Shown here piece by piece: positions 8,993-17,249 of a stretch of DNA of 64,000 nucleotides. Below the pieces are notes generated by a model, which had not been told where the DNA came from, did no database searches, and was given only the letters and a program-made list of their open reading frames with translations. Every line of letters starts with the position of its first letter. The first letter of the stretch is position 1. The DNA comes from Amycolatopsis echigonensis (GTDB lineage: Bacteria > Actinomycetota > Actinomycetes > Mycobacteriales > Pseudonocardiaceae): assembly GCF_014174495.1 (NCBI RefSeq), contig NZ_JACJHR010000011.1, positions 79,255-143,254 on the forward strand, written 5' to 3'. A program made the position numbers and the translations under genes.

Positions 8993-9018
8993 ATCTTCGG
9001 AACGCGAGGGAGCGAGCC

Positions 9019-10359
9019 ATGAAGGTCGTGGTCGTCGGCGCGGGACTGGCGGGACTCTCCGCCGCACGAGAGCTCGGCAAGACCGGAGCCGAGACAGTCG
9101 TCCTGGAAGCTCGCGACCGGGTCGGCGGGCGAGTCGAGGGCGGCGAGCTCGGAGGCCATCCGATCGAACTCGGCGGCACCTGGATCGGCGAGGGCCATTC
9201 CCGGATGCACGGGCTCGTCGAGGAACTCGGCCTGGCGACTTTCCGCACGTGGAACGACGAAGGCAAGACACTCGTCCAGCTCGGCGGCCGGCGCACCCTC
9301 GTCAACGGAGCCAAGGGCGCCGTGCCGCGGCTCAACCCGGTCGCGCTCGCCGACCTAGCGCAGGGCTTGGCCCGTTTCGGCCGGCTGGCCCGCAGCATCG
9401 ACCCAGCCCAGCCGTGGACGCATCCGAAGGCGCGCCTGCTCGACAGCCAGACCTTCGAGACCTGGGTCCGGCGCAACCTGCGCACCCCGAGCGGGCGGGC
9501 GTACTTCCGGGTCGCGACCGAAGCCGTCTTCGCCGCCGACGCCAGCGACCTGTCGCTGCTGCACGCGCTGTTCTACGCGGTCAGCAACGCGGACCTGGAG
9601 ACCCTCCTCGCCGTCGACCGCGGCGCACAGCAGGACCGCGTCGTCGGCGGCTCCGTGCTGGTGGCTCAACGACTCGCGGACGGGCTCGACGTCAGGCTGT
9701 CGACGCCGGTCGCGTCAGTGGCCCACGACGGGACCGGGGTCACGGTCACCACGCGCGCTGGTCAGACCTTCACCGGCGACCGGGTCGTCGTCGCCCTCCC
9801 GCCGACGCTCGCCGGACGGCTGCGGTACGACCCGGTGCTGCCCGCCTGGCGCGACCAGCTCACCCAGAAGCTGCCAGCGGGCACCGTCGCCAAGACGTTC
9901 GCCGCGTACCCCACCCCCTTCTGGCGCGAGCAGGGGCTGAACGGGCAGGTCGCCTGCGACACCGGCCCGGTCAAGGTCACCTTCGACGTTTCCCCGCCGG
10001 GCGGCGAGATCGGCGTCCTCCTGGGCTTCGTCGAGGGCGGCGAGGCACGGCGCTGGCAGCGTCTTCCCGCCGACCGGCGCCGGCAGGCCGTGCTCGATTC
10101 CTTCGTCCGCTACCTGGGGCCGCGGGCCGCCGAACCGACCGCGTACGTCGAGAAGGACTGGAGCGCCGAGGAATTCACCCGAGGTTGTTACGGCGCCCAC
10201 TTCGCCCCTGGAGTGTGGACCAGCTACGGCGATGCGCTGCGGCCGCCGGTCGGCCGGATCCATTGGGCAGGTGCGGAGTACGCGGTGGAGTGGAACGGCT
10301 ACATGGAGGGCGCGGTGCGGTCCGGCAGCGCTGTCGCGGAAGAAATCATGCGGCTTTGA
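9019..10359 (+). CDS. Flavin-containing monoamine oxidase
   Basis: 446 aa. The N-terminal FAD-binding motif is VVVVGAGLAGLSAARELG, followed by EARDRVGGRV, the GG-doublet motif of amine oxidases. The C-terminal block WAGAEYAVEWNGYMEGAVRS is the hallmark flavin-binding end of the MAO/putrescine oxidase group. It would oxidatively deaminate an amine or polyamine to aldehyde, ammonia and H2O2. It is divergent from the TetR regulator with operators on its promoter, so it is likely induced by its amine substrate. The exact substrate is not predictable. Confidence 0.9.
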   Translation: MKVVVVGAGLAGLSAARELGKTGAETVVLEARDRVGGRVEGGELGGHPIELGGTWIGEGHSRMHGLVEELGLATFRTWNDEGKTLVQLGGRRTLVNGAKGAVPRLNPVALADLAQGLARFGRLARSIDPAQPWTHPKARLLDSQTFETWVRRNLRTPSGRAYFRVATEAVFAADASDLSLLHALFYAVSNADLETLLAVDRGAQQDRVVGGSVLVAQRLADGLDVRLSTPVASVAHDGTGVTVTTRAGQTFTGDRVVVALPPTLAGRLRYDPVLPAWRDQLTQKLPAGTVAKTFAAYPTPFWREQGLNGQVACDTGPVKVTFDVSPPGGEIGVLLGFVEGGEARRWQRLPADRRRQAVLDSFVRYLGPRAAEPTAYVEKDWSAEEFTRGCYGAHFAPGVWTSYGDALRPPVGRIHWAGAEYAVEWNGYMEGAVRSGSAVAEEIMRL

Positions 10360-10366
10360 GCGGGGC

Positions 10367-11155
10367 TCAGTGCGTCGCGGTCTGCGAAGCCGCCGGAGTG
10401 AACAAATGCTCCACCGCGGCCACGGTCCAGTCCCACACGCCCGGCACCAGCAACACTCCCACCAGCACGAACACCGGGAACACGAGCCGCGTCTCCACCT
10501 TTTTGCCGGTGTGCAGCCGCAGCGGCTTCGGCGGGCGGAGCTCGTACCAGGTCTCCCCCGCGATGGGCAGCGGGAACAGGAACGGGCAGCCCGACTCGGT
10601 CAGCGAATCCCCGAGGCAGTGCACGAAACAGCCCGCCGCGACAGCCACGCCGAGCCAGCCGGAGATGTCCGCCAACTGAGCCACGCGGTCGTCCGGCGCG
10701 GTGAAGTACCACCAGGCCACCGCGCCGCCGTAGAGCAGCAGCAGCCAGTCGCCTAGGGCACCGACAGCGAGCAGCAATCCGAACAGCAACACTCCCAGCA
10801 CGGCCCAAGCCCCACCGGCACTACAGCCAGCGGAGGTAGCCGCGCCGAGGGCGACAGCGAACAAGAGGGTGTGCGAGAGGTGCCGGTGCGTGCCGGGCCC
10901 CTTTTCGTCGCGCGGGCCCTTCGTCAGGGCGTAGACAGCCGCGGACAGCCGGCGCAGCAGCCAGGACAGCGCGCCGGTCAGCCAGCCGAACAGGCGGGTC
11001 GCGCTGGCGCTGGGGTGGTCCAGGTCCGGCAGCAGCGCGAACCCTGCCGTGGTGGCCGCGAAGACCACCGCCTGGTGCACTGTGCCGACGCCTACCGCCG
11101 GCGCGAGGGCAAGCCCAGCGCACCAGCCGGTCAGGGCGTGCGTGCGCCCCATCAT
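10367..11155 (-). CDS. Membrane-bound metal-dependent hydrolase, YdjM family
   Basis: 262 aa starting MMGRTHALTG; the second Met is an equally good start. The family features are seen: HxLTG at the N-terminus, LPDLDHP (acidic metal ligands) at about residue 43, THRHLSHTL near 90, and several hydrophobic helices. YdjM/DUF457 proteins are inner-membrane putative metal-dependent hydrolases of unknown substrate. Convergent with the amine oxidase gene, 7 bp apart. Confidence 0.85.
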   Translation of the reverse strand: MMGRTHALTGWCAGLALAPAVGVGTVHQAVVFAATTAGFALLPDLDHPSASATRLFGWLTGALSWLLRRLSAAVYALTKGPRDEKGPGTHRHLSHTLLFAVALGAATSAGCSAGGAWAVLGVLLFGLLLAVGALGDWLLLLYGGAVAWWYFTAPDDRVAQLADISGWLGVAVAAGCFVHCLGDSLTESGCPFLFPLPIAGETWYELRPPKPLRLHTGKKVETRLVFPVFVLVGVLLVPGVWDWTVAAVEHLFTPAASQTATH

Positions 11156-11214
11156 GATGGTTATCCCCCAGGTCGCGGACCACTTTACTCAGTCCGCGCG
11201 ACCGTATCGGGAGA

Positions 11215-11568
11215 TCAGGCCGGAGGTTCCTCCGACACGCTCAGGTGTTCGGCCACCCCGGTGAGCTCGATCACCCGGCTGACCGCCGGGCTCGGCACGA
11301 CCTCGAGTTCGACCTGCTGTTCCCCGGCCTGCCGCTGGGCGTGCAGGACGACGTTCAGCGCCGATGAGTCGAAGAAGGTCACCCCGGTGAGGTCGGCCAC
11401 CACGCGACGGGAATTCTTGTCCGCGATCAACCCGGCAAGAGCTTCCTGCAGCTGCGGGCTGGTGAGCAGATCGAGCTCACCCGTGACCACCACCCTCGGC
11501 TCGGCGGCCGCGGTGTCCAGCGTGATGCCGAATCCGGGCGGAGTGGCGTTCTGGTCGGCTGCGGGCAT
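11215..11568 (-). CDS. STAS-domain anti-sigma factor antagonist
   Basis: 117 aa. The STAS fold is recognisable: VVVTGELDLLTSPQLQEAL, then VVADLTGVTFFDSSALNVVL, where the DSSAL Ser is the phosphorylation site of RsbV/SpoIIAA-type proteins. Unphosphorylated STAS protein would bind the RsbW-like kinases encoded at 12249 and 13503 and release the sigma factor. It is transcribed away from the sigma operon but clusters with it. Confidence 0.9.
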   Translation of the reverse strand: MPAADQNATPPGFGITLDTAAAEPRVVVTGELDLLTSPQLQEALAGLIADKNSRRVVADLTGVTFFDSSALNVVLHAQRQAGEQQVELEVVPSPAVSRVIELTGVAEHLSVSEEPPA

Positions 11569-11791
11569 GCAGTTTCTCCTCGTCAGGCGCTGCTCCTGCG
11601 CCGGTACGCGCCTGTTGTCTCAAGCGGCAACCGTGTCACGGTCCCAAAGCATCTGGAGACCCAACCCTAACCCAGTGGGTGACCGCCGCCGCGTCGGCAC
11701 ACGGCTACCCCCTGGCTCGCGGGCGACCGGCGGACGCACAGCACCCCGCGCACCGCAGGTGGGCGCGCGGGTCGCGGGGGGTCGGATCAGC

Positions 11792-12097
11792 TCAGGCGGA
11801 CACCTTCTTGCGCTTCGCCCGCCGTTCGCGCATGAACAGCTCGCGGCGCTCGATCTCGCCGAGCCCGCCCCAGATCCCGTAGGGCTCTTCGACGGTCATC
11901 GCGTGCTTGCGGCACTGCGCCAGCACCGGGCAGGTGTGGCAAATCGCCTTGGCGCGGGACTCGCGGCGCTCACGCGCGGAGCCGCGCTCGTTGTCGGTAT
12001 GGAAGAACAGGCTGCTGTCCGCTCCGCGGCACGAGCCTTGAAGCTGCCACTCCCACTCCTCGGCCACCACATTCGGCAGTCGGCTCACGTCAGCCAT
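11792..12097 (-). CDS. WhiB-family iron-sulfur regulator
   Basis: 101 aa from ATG 12097; a much longer antisense frame is open upstream but overlaps the sigma operon. The four Fe-S ligands are Cys23 (GSCRG) and the CxxC-x5-C cluster at residues 53, 56 and 62 (ICHTCPVLAQCRKHAM). The Wbl turn reads PYGIWGGLGEIERR, followed by a basic C-terminal tail (RERRAKRKKVSA) that binds DNA. Wbl proteins act with the primary sigma factor in redox or NO sensing and development. Divergent from the RsbW-SigF operon. Confidence 0.92.
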   Translation of the reverse strand: MADVSRLPNVVAEEWEWQLQGSCRGADSSLFFHTDNERGSARERRESRAKAICHTCPVLAQCRKHAMTVEEPYGIWGGLGEIERRELFMRERRAKRKKVSA

Positions 12098-12169
12098 GTC
12101 GTCCCCACCTTTCCCGGGATCAGCACACTCGACGGCTACATGCCCGCCGGTCGCGGCGGTCAAACGCGG

Positions 12170-12195
12170 GTTTGGTTTGCTCACCCCCCGGGCAT
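12170..12195 (+). promoter_or_regulatory. Candidate SigB/SigF-type promoter of the sigma operon
   Basis: GTTT (12170-12173), a 16-bp spacer, then GGGCAT (12190-12195) fits the actinobacterial SigF/SigB consensus GTTT-N14-17-GGGTAT with one mismatch. It lies 53 bp upstream of the GTG of the anti-sigma gene, which would make the operon autoregulated. Confidence 0.5.
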
Positions 12196-12248
12196 GTGGC
12201 AGATCGGGCACGAAAGACTGGCGTGGCACGCCGGAGAGAGGAAAGCAC

Positions 12249-12665
12249 GTGGAGGAGAACGCCCCGCTCGAGCGCGAGGACGCACAGCTCATCGAGGTGC
12301 GGACGGCGGCTATCCCGCACGTGGTGCCCACCCTGCGCACCATCGTCGCCGACATCGCCATGCGCCAGGATTTCGACCTGGACGCGGTCGAGGATCTGCG
12401 GATGGCCGTGGACGAGGCCTGCTCGATGCTGCTGCCCTCGGCCGCCGACGGCAAGCTGACCTGCGTGTTCTCCTGGCTGGAGGGCCGGATCGAGGTCACT
12501 GTGTCGGTCGTCTCCGAGCGCGCCGACCACGGCGACGAGACCGGTCTGTCCTGGCAGCTGCTGACCGCGCTCGCGACCTCGGCGCGACGCACCGTGACCC
12601 CGGCCGACGGCCGGTACCTCTCCCGGGTGCAACTGGTCCGGGAGAGTGAGGCGGCCAGCTCGTGA
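12249..12665 (+). CDS. RsbW-like anti-sigma factor kinase
   Basis: 138 aa from GTG 12249, chosen because GAGAGGAAA precedes it by the right distance. The family N-box is present as DLRMAVDEACSML. The G-boxes are weak, as in many actinobacterial UsfX/RsbW homologues that bind the sigma factor directly. The stop overlaps the sigma-factor start (GTGA at 12662), the classical arrangement of an anti-sigma/sigma pair. Confidence 0.85.
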   Translation: MEENAPLEREDAQLIEVRTAAIPHVVPTLRTIVADIAMRQDFDLDAVEDLRMAVDEACSMLLPSAADGKLTCVFSWLEGRIEVTVSVVSERADHGDETGLSWQLLTALATSARRTVTPADGRYLSRVQLVRESEAASS

Positions 12666-13438
12666 CGAACCCCGCCGGCGGCGACCAGCCCACCGACGTG
12701 GCAGCACTGTTCCACGAGCTGACCGAGCTGCCCGAGCGTTCGCCCCGCCGCGAGGAGATCCGGGACCAGCTGGTGCGCGAGCATCTCGAACTGGCGCGCA
12801 ACCTCGCCCGGAAATTCCGCAACCGCGACGAGGCGATGGACGACCTTGTGCAGATCGCGACCGTCGGCCTGATCCACGCGGTGGACCGTTACGACCCCTC
12901 GCAGGGCACCGACTTCCTGGCCTTCGCGGTGCCGACGATCTCCGGCGAGCTTCGCCACCACTTCCGCGACAACAGCTGGTCGGTCCGGGTGCCAAGACGG
13001 CTCAAGGAGCTCAACGCCACGATCTCGGCCGCACGCGAGGAACTGACCGTGCGGCTTTCGCGTGCGCCGAAGCCCAGCGAGATCGCCAGCCATCTCGGCG
13101 TGCCGATCGAGGACGTCTACGAGGGCCTGCGGGCCGGACAGGGCCGTTACGGGGCCTCGCTGGACAATCTGCTGGAGAACTCCGCGCACACCCGCTTCGG
13201 CGCGCCGGACGCGAACCTCGGCCAGGCCGAACTGCGCGAGGCGCTGCGGCCGATGCTGGACAGCCTGCCCGAGCGCGAACGCAAGATCGTCGCGTTGCGC
13301 TTCGGGTCCGGGATGAGCCAGTCGGACATCGCGCGCCGCGTCGGGGTTTCCCAGATGCAGGTGTCGCGGCTGCTCGCGGCGACGCTCAAAAGGCTCCGTA
13401 CCGGACTGGCCGAGACTGACATCACCGAGGGCACCTGA
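12662..13438 (+). CDS. SigB/SigF-family alternative sigma factor
   Basis: 258 aa from GTG 12662. Region 2 includes LARKFRNRDEAMDDLVQIAT and GLIHAVDRYDPSQGTDFLAF. Region 3 begins RAPKPSEIASHLGVPIEDVY. Region 4 reads LPERERKIVALRFGSGMSQS followed by DIARRVGVSQMQVSRLL, so all functional regions are present. It is translationally coupled to the anti-sigma gene, so it should drive a general stress or development regulon. Confidence 0.95.
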   Translation: MTNPAGGDQPTDVAALFHELTELPERSPRREEIRDQLVREHLELARNLARKFRNRDEAMDDLVQIATVGLIHAVDRYDPSQGTDFLAFAVPTISGELRHHFRDNSWSVRVPRRLKELNATISAAREELTVRLSRAPKPSEIASHLGVPIEDVYEGLRAGQGRYGASLDNLLENSAHTRFGAPDANLGQAELREALRPMLDSLPERERKIVALRFGSGMSQSDIARRVGVSQMQVSRLLAATLKRLRTGLAETDITEGT

Positions 13439-13462
13439 TTCGCTTTCGGCCGAGTTGGGTAA
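13437..13462 (+). promoter_or_regulatory. Candidate SigF-type promoter of the second kinase gene
   Basis: GATT-N16-GGGTAA (13437-13462) starts inside the sigma-gene stop codon and lies 41 bp upstream of the ATG at 13503. It matches the SigF-type pattern with the GGGTA core intact and has the same 16-bp spacer as the candidate at 12170. Confidence 0.4.
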
Positions 13463-13502
13463 ACACCACATGCGACAACAGCGGCCGGGAGGTGCAGAAC
13501 CC

Positions 13503-13922
13503 ATGACGACGTCCAGGATGCCGACCAGGGGCACCGAGGCGGCCGCCGCCACGGTGCGCCTGGAGCTTCCGGACGACGTCACCGCGCCCGCTATCGCGCG
13601 GGCACAGGTCCGCGCCGCGCTCGCCCAGCTCGACGTTCCCGCCCAGCTTCGCGACGACGTGCTGCTGGCGACTTCCGAGCTGGTCACCAACGCCTTCGAG
13701 CACGGCGACCGGCCAGACCGGCTCGAACTCCGGATCGAGCACGGCGAACTGATGCTGCGGGTCTTCGACACCTCGGCCTCCCTTCCGCAGCTGAAAGAGC
13801 CGGTTCTTCCGTCCGCGGCGCGCAGCCGCGGACTTCAGCTGGTGCACGCGCTGTCCCGGCGCTGGGGCTACGACCCGGCCGAGGGCGGGAAGTGCGTCTG
13901 GGCGGCGTTCGGCCTCAGCTGA
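13503..13922 (+). CDS. RsbW/HATPase_c serine-kinase anti-sigma protein
   Basis: 139 aa from ATG 13503, preceded by GGGAGG. The N-box is LATSELVTNAFEHG and the G-box region is RSRGLQLVHALSRRWG, typical of actinobacterial HATPase_c_2 kinases. It would phosphorylate a STAS partner such as that at 11215-11568. It follows the sigma gene by 64 bp with its own SigF-like promoter. Having two kinases with one STAS gene suggests one acts directly on the sigma factor and the other on STAS. Confidence 0.85.
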   Translation: MTTSRMPTRGTEAAAATVRLELPDDVTAPAIARAQVRAALAQLDVPAQLRDDVLLATSELVTNAFEHGDRPDRLELRIEHGELMLRVFDTSASLPQLKEPVLPSAARSRGLQLVHALSRRWGYDPAEGGKCVWAAFGLS

Positions 13923-14543
13923 CGCCGGCTGGCCACCACGAGCCCGGCCGCGCCGAGCACCCCTAGTCCGCCCCCGAGCCAGCCGACGATCGTGCGCGGC
14001 CGTTCGGCCGCCGCACAGCCCGCTTCGGCGTGTGTCTCGGTCTCCGGCGAGCTGAACGCCGTCCCGCAGCCGACCCGGACGCTGGTGACGGAATCCGGTG
14101 GGTCGCCGGGGCCGAAGAGAGGGCGGTCACCGGCAACCGGAGGAACGCGATCCCGGCGAGGAAGAGCGCTGCGGACGCGAGTCCGATCCACAGCGCCGGA
14201 CGCCGGATGCTGGACGCAATCGGGGTGACTGGGGACGAGGAGCGGGCGAGCAGCTGGGGCTGAGCGCGGCACAGGTCTCGGAGATCCTGCGGATAACCGC
14301 GCGGGTTTTCGGACTGGGTGAAGCGGACGTGCTCCGCCCCGTGCCCGGCCGGACCGTCGCGATCTGCCTGCCGCCCTGGAAACTTTCGACGTGCACGACG
14401 TCACCGGTGAGCAAGGTGACGGCGTGCCACTCACCGGGGCCAGGCACCGGTGAGCCGCGTGCGGCCGAGAGTGATGGCCTCGTGATCTCCACGTCATCGC
14501 ACAAGATTCGGGGCGAGCCGGGGTTCACGTCACTGCCTCGCAC
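13868..14543 (-). pseudogene. Decayed locus: S8-protease leader fragment plus two-TM protein
   Basis: From ATG 14543 the minus strand encodes WHAVTLLTGDVVHVESFQGG and RQIATVRP, the prodomain style of actinomycete subtilases. The sense then shifts frame (EHVRFTQSENPRGYPQDLRD) into a hydrophobic stretch (ALWIGLASAALFLAGIAFLR). It shifts again at a CTCTCT run near 14128 into VTSVRVGCGTAF and a second membrane helix (TIVGWLGGGLGVLGAAGLVV). No single frame is intact and no catalytic domain remains. Either one degraded gene or two overlapping remnants; the two-base insertion in the CT run is the clearest lesion. Confidence 0.6.
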
Positions 14544-14561
14544 TGTCGCGGTTGCGACATG

Positions 14562-15215
14562 TTAGCCAGCCACCGCCGCGTAATAGGCCAGGAGGCGGTC
14601 AGCGAGTTCGTCCGGACGGCTCAGCAGCGCGAGATGGGAACCGGCCATCTCGTCCGCGTCCAGTCCCAGCCGTTCGCGCGCGACCCGGCGCAACAGGTCC
14701 GCGGAGAAGAACCGGTCGTCGCGGAAGAGCAGGACTTTTGTTGGCACGTCCGGCAACCGCTCGCCTGGCCACGGCACGCTGTACTCGGCGCTGTTCTGAT
14801 CCCGGCCGCGGCGCTCGTTCTCCTCCGCCAGCTCGGCCGGAACGTCCGCCATGAACTGCTCGGCGACGCTCAGTCCGTCGGCCGATTCGAAGCCGACGTT
14901 GCCCCACCACTCCCCCGGAGCCTCGCCTGGCGCGGGCACCATCCCGGCGACGAACACGAGAAGCCGCGCGCCGACCCGCTCCGCCACGAGCGGCGCGGTG
15001 AACCCGCCGTAGGAATGTCCGACCACGACGACTTCCGCGGCGTCGCCGATCGCCGCGACCACGGTGTCGGTGAAGTCGGCGAACGTGGCCTGCGGGTTCT
15101 CGATCGGCAGGTCCGGGGCCACGACCTCGTGGCCGGACGCCTTGAGCCGCGCGGCGACCAGGTGCCAGTCCCAGCCGCTGCCGCCGCCCCCGTGGATCAG
15201 CGCGAAAGTCGCCAT
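14562..15215 (-). CDS. Alpha/beta hydrolase
   Basis: 217 aa. The oxyanion loop HGGGGSGWDW, the nucleophile elbow GHSYGG, an acidic candidate in FRDDRFF and the catalytic His in GSHLALLS are all present, so the triad is complete. It belongs to the short esterase group similar to plant salicylate-binding/MES esterases (start MATFALIHGGGGS). Substrate unknown. Followed 13 bp downstream on the other side by the nuclease gene, same strand. Confidence 0.9.
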   Translation of the reverse strand: MATFALIHGGGGSGWDWHLVAARLKASGHEVVAPDLPIENPQATFADFTDTVVAAIGDAAEVVVVGHSYGGFTAPLVAERVGARLLVFVAGMVPAPGEAPGEWWGNVGFESADGLSVAEQFMADVPAELAEENERRGRDQNSAEYSVPWPGERLPDVPTKVLLFRDDRFFSADLLRRVARERLGLDADEMAGSHLALLSRPDELADRLLAYYAAVAG

Positions 15216-15228
15216 GGGGCCCAGCTTG

Positions 15229-15888
15229 TCACGCTGGGCAGCGCTTCAGCATGTCCTGCAGCGCGTTCTTCTCCATGTCCGTGATCGTCAGCCCGTAGTA
15301 GTGCTTCACCGTGACCCAGTCGGTCGCGTAGGTGCACCAGAACGACACCAGCGGCGGCTTCCACTCGTCCGGAGCCTTGTCGCTCTTCTGCCGGTTCACG
15401 CTCGCCGTCACCGCGAACAGCTGCGGGCGCGTGAGGTCGTTCGCGAACTGCTCGCGCTTCTCCTGCGTCCAGTCGCGCGCGCCGCTCACCCAGGCCTGGC
15501 CGAGCGGGACCATGTGGTCGATGTCGAGCTGAGTCGGCTTGGTCCAGGTCTGGCCGTCGTACACGCTCAGCCAGGTGCCCGACGTCGGCTTGCAGTCGCT
15601 GCCCGCCTTGACGTCCTTGCCCGCGCGCTTGAGAACGGTTTCGCGGGTGTCGCAGCTGTCGCCCTGGCTGTCCCAGTGCTTGAACTTGTCGCGCGAATAG
15701 CCGGTCATGGTGCCGCGCGCGCCGATCTTCAGCTCGGACAGCTGCTTCGTCGCGTCCGCGGCGGAGGCCGGTGCCGCCTCGGACGGGGTGTCGCCGACTT
15801 CGCGCTGGCCGTACCAAAACCCGACGACAGCGATGAGCAGCACGACCGCGAGCAGCACGGTGCGCTTGGTGGGGAACGGCCGGGCCAT
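15229..15888 (-). CDS. Membrane-anchored or secreted HNH-type nuclease (DUF1524)
   Basis: 219 aa from ATG 15888, preceded by AGAGGA; a frame extending to 16023 lacks protein-like sequence. Residues about 9-25 form one membrane or signal segment (VLLAVVLLIAVVGFWYG). The DUF1524/GmrSD-C type HNH motif is seen as QLDIDHMVPLGQAW, with Asp-His as general base and metal site, and ASVNRQKSDKAP as the Asn/Lys part. Such exported HNH proteins are common in actinomycetes and probably degrade extracellular DNA. Confidence 0.88.
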   Translation of the reverse strand: MARPFPTKRTVLLAVVLLIAVVGFWYGQREVGDTPSEAAPASAADATKQLSELKIGARGTMTGYSRDKFKHWDSQGDSCDTRETVLKRAGKDVKAGSDCKPTSGTWLSVYDGQTWTKPTQLDIDHMVPLGQAWVSGARDWTQEKREQFANDLTRPQLFAVTASVNRQKSDKAPDEWKPPLVSFWCTYATDWVTVKHYYGLTITDMEKNALQDMLKRCPA

Positions 15889-16130
15889 GGTGCGCGGAAT
15901 CCTCTCGGGCGGGGAGTTCGGGGAGCCGGAGTATGCCTGTCGCCGGGCCGGTAATCGCGCAGACACTCTCGGCAGCGTTCGAGCCGTGGCAAGGACCACG
16001 TCCGGCCAGTCGTTGCCCGCCAACGAAAAAGCGCAGATCAGCGGGGGTGGATAACGCTCGCGAAGGTGTCACGTCCTCGGCGGCGCGAACGATTGTCTTC
16101 AGTGGGGAGCCGGAAAGGAGCGGGTGCGAG

Positions 16131-17168
16131 ATGCCCGGGCGGCTGCGGAACTGGAACACACGCGTCGATGACTACCTGCGCCGGAAGGCGGCGGAGGGCG
16201 GCAACCTCGTCGCGATGACGCGGGTCGCCGCCGACCTGCGCGAACGCGGCGACACGGCGGAGGCCGAACAGTGGTATCGCCGGGCTGCCTCGGGCGGTGA
16301 CCGGATCGCCATGACCGCGCTGGCCCACCTGCTGGCCGAACGCGGAGCCGACGACGAGGCCGCCCGCTGGTACCACGAAGCCGCGCAGGCCGGCGAGCCG
16401 CACGGGATGCTCGGATACGCCCGTACCTGCGAAAACCAGGGTCATCTCAACGACGCCGAACGTTGGTATGCCGCCGCGTTCCAAGCCGGTGCGACCGAAG
16501 CAGCCGGACTGCTGGGTCACCTGCTCGTCGAAGACGGCCGATACGCCGAGGCCGAGGGCTGGTGCCGCACGGCCGCGGAGGACGGCAACGCGACGGCGAT
16601 GCTGGACCTCGGCACGGTCCTGCGAGAACTCGGCGCGCCCGACGAGATGGCGTACTGGTGGCGAGCCGCGCTGGACGCGGGCGAACTCTCCGCGACCTGC
16701 CTGCTGGGCCGGGAAGCGGAACGGACGGACCGGCAAGGCGACGCCGAGCGGTGGTTCCGTCGCGGCGCGAAAGGCGGGCACGTCGAGGCGAAGGTGCGGT
16801 TGGGACTGCTGCTGCATCGCCGGGGCGACCTCGAAGAGGCGGAGCGCTGGTACCTCGAAGCCGCCGAGGCGGGCGACGCGGCGGCGATGACCAACCTCGG
16901 CGTTCTCGCCCGCAATCGCCGCGACGACGGCGAGGCCGCGGCTTGGTACCGCAAGGCCGCCGAGCACGGCAGCATCCCGGCGCTTACCAACCTGGGACAT
17001 CTCGCCGAATCCCGCAGCGACCTGGCACAGGCCGAACGCTGCTTCCGCGTCGCCGCGGAGACCGGTGACGTGCAGGGCATGCTGAGCCTGACCCGGATGC
17101 TGCGCGCCCGCGGCGCGACCGCCGAAGCCGACCATTGGCAGGCCCTCGCCGCCGACCGTCCACAGTAG
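16131..17168 (+). CDS. Sel1/TPR-repeat protein
   Basis: 345 aa from ATG 16131, with AAAGGAG upstream. It is almost entirely Sel1-like repeats of about 36 aa, for example AEQWYRRAASGGDRIAMTAL and AERWYLEAAEAGDAAAMTNL, roughly eight to nine copies. No signal peptide or enzymatic domain. Sel1 proteins scaffold signalling complexes. Divergent from the nuclease gene across about 240 bp in which no other gene is seen. Confidence 0.85.
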   Translation: MPGRLRNWNTRVDDYLRRKAAEGGNLVAMTRVAADLRERGDTAEAEQWYRRAASGGDRIAMTALAHLLAERGADDEAARWYHEAAQAGEPHGMLGYARTCENQGHLNDAERWYAAAFQAGATEAAGLLGHLLVEDGRYAEAEGWCRTAAEDGNATAMLDLGTVLRELGAPDEMAYWWRAALDAGELSATCLLGREAERTDRQGDAERWFRRGAKGGHVEAKVRLGLLLHRRGDLEEAERWYLEAAEAGDAAAMTNLGVLARNRRDDGEAAAWYRKAAEHGSIPALTNLGHLAESRSDLAQAERCFRVAAETGDVQGMLSLTRMLRARGATAEADHWQALAADRPQ

Positions 17169-17249
17169 ACACTGCGCGCCTCGTCTCGGGGTCGATCTCC
17201 GGGATCTTCCCGGATGTTGTCCGGCACCGGCGCGGCTAGCGTCGATGAA

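Noticed and set aside
11792..13771. 659-aa minus-strand ORF spanning the sigma operon
   Set aside because: Only its last 101 codons encode WhiB; the rest is the antisense of rsbW and sigF.
15889..16023. N-terminal extension of the HNH nuclease
   Set aside because: The added codons look non-protein-like and the inner ATG has a proper ribosome site followed at once by the signal/TM segment.
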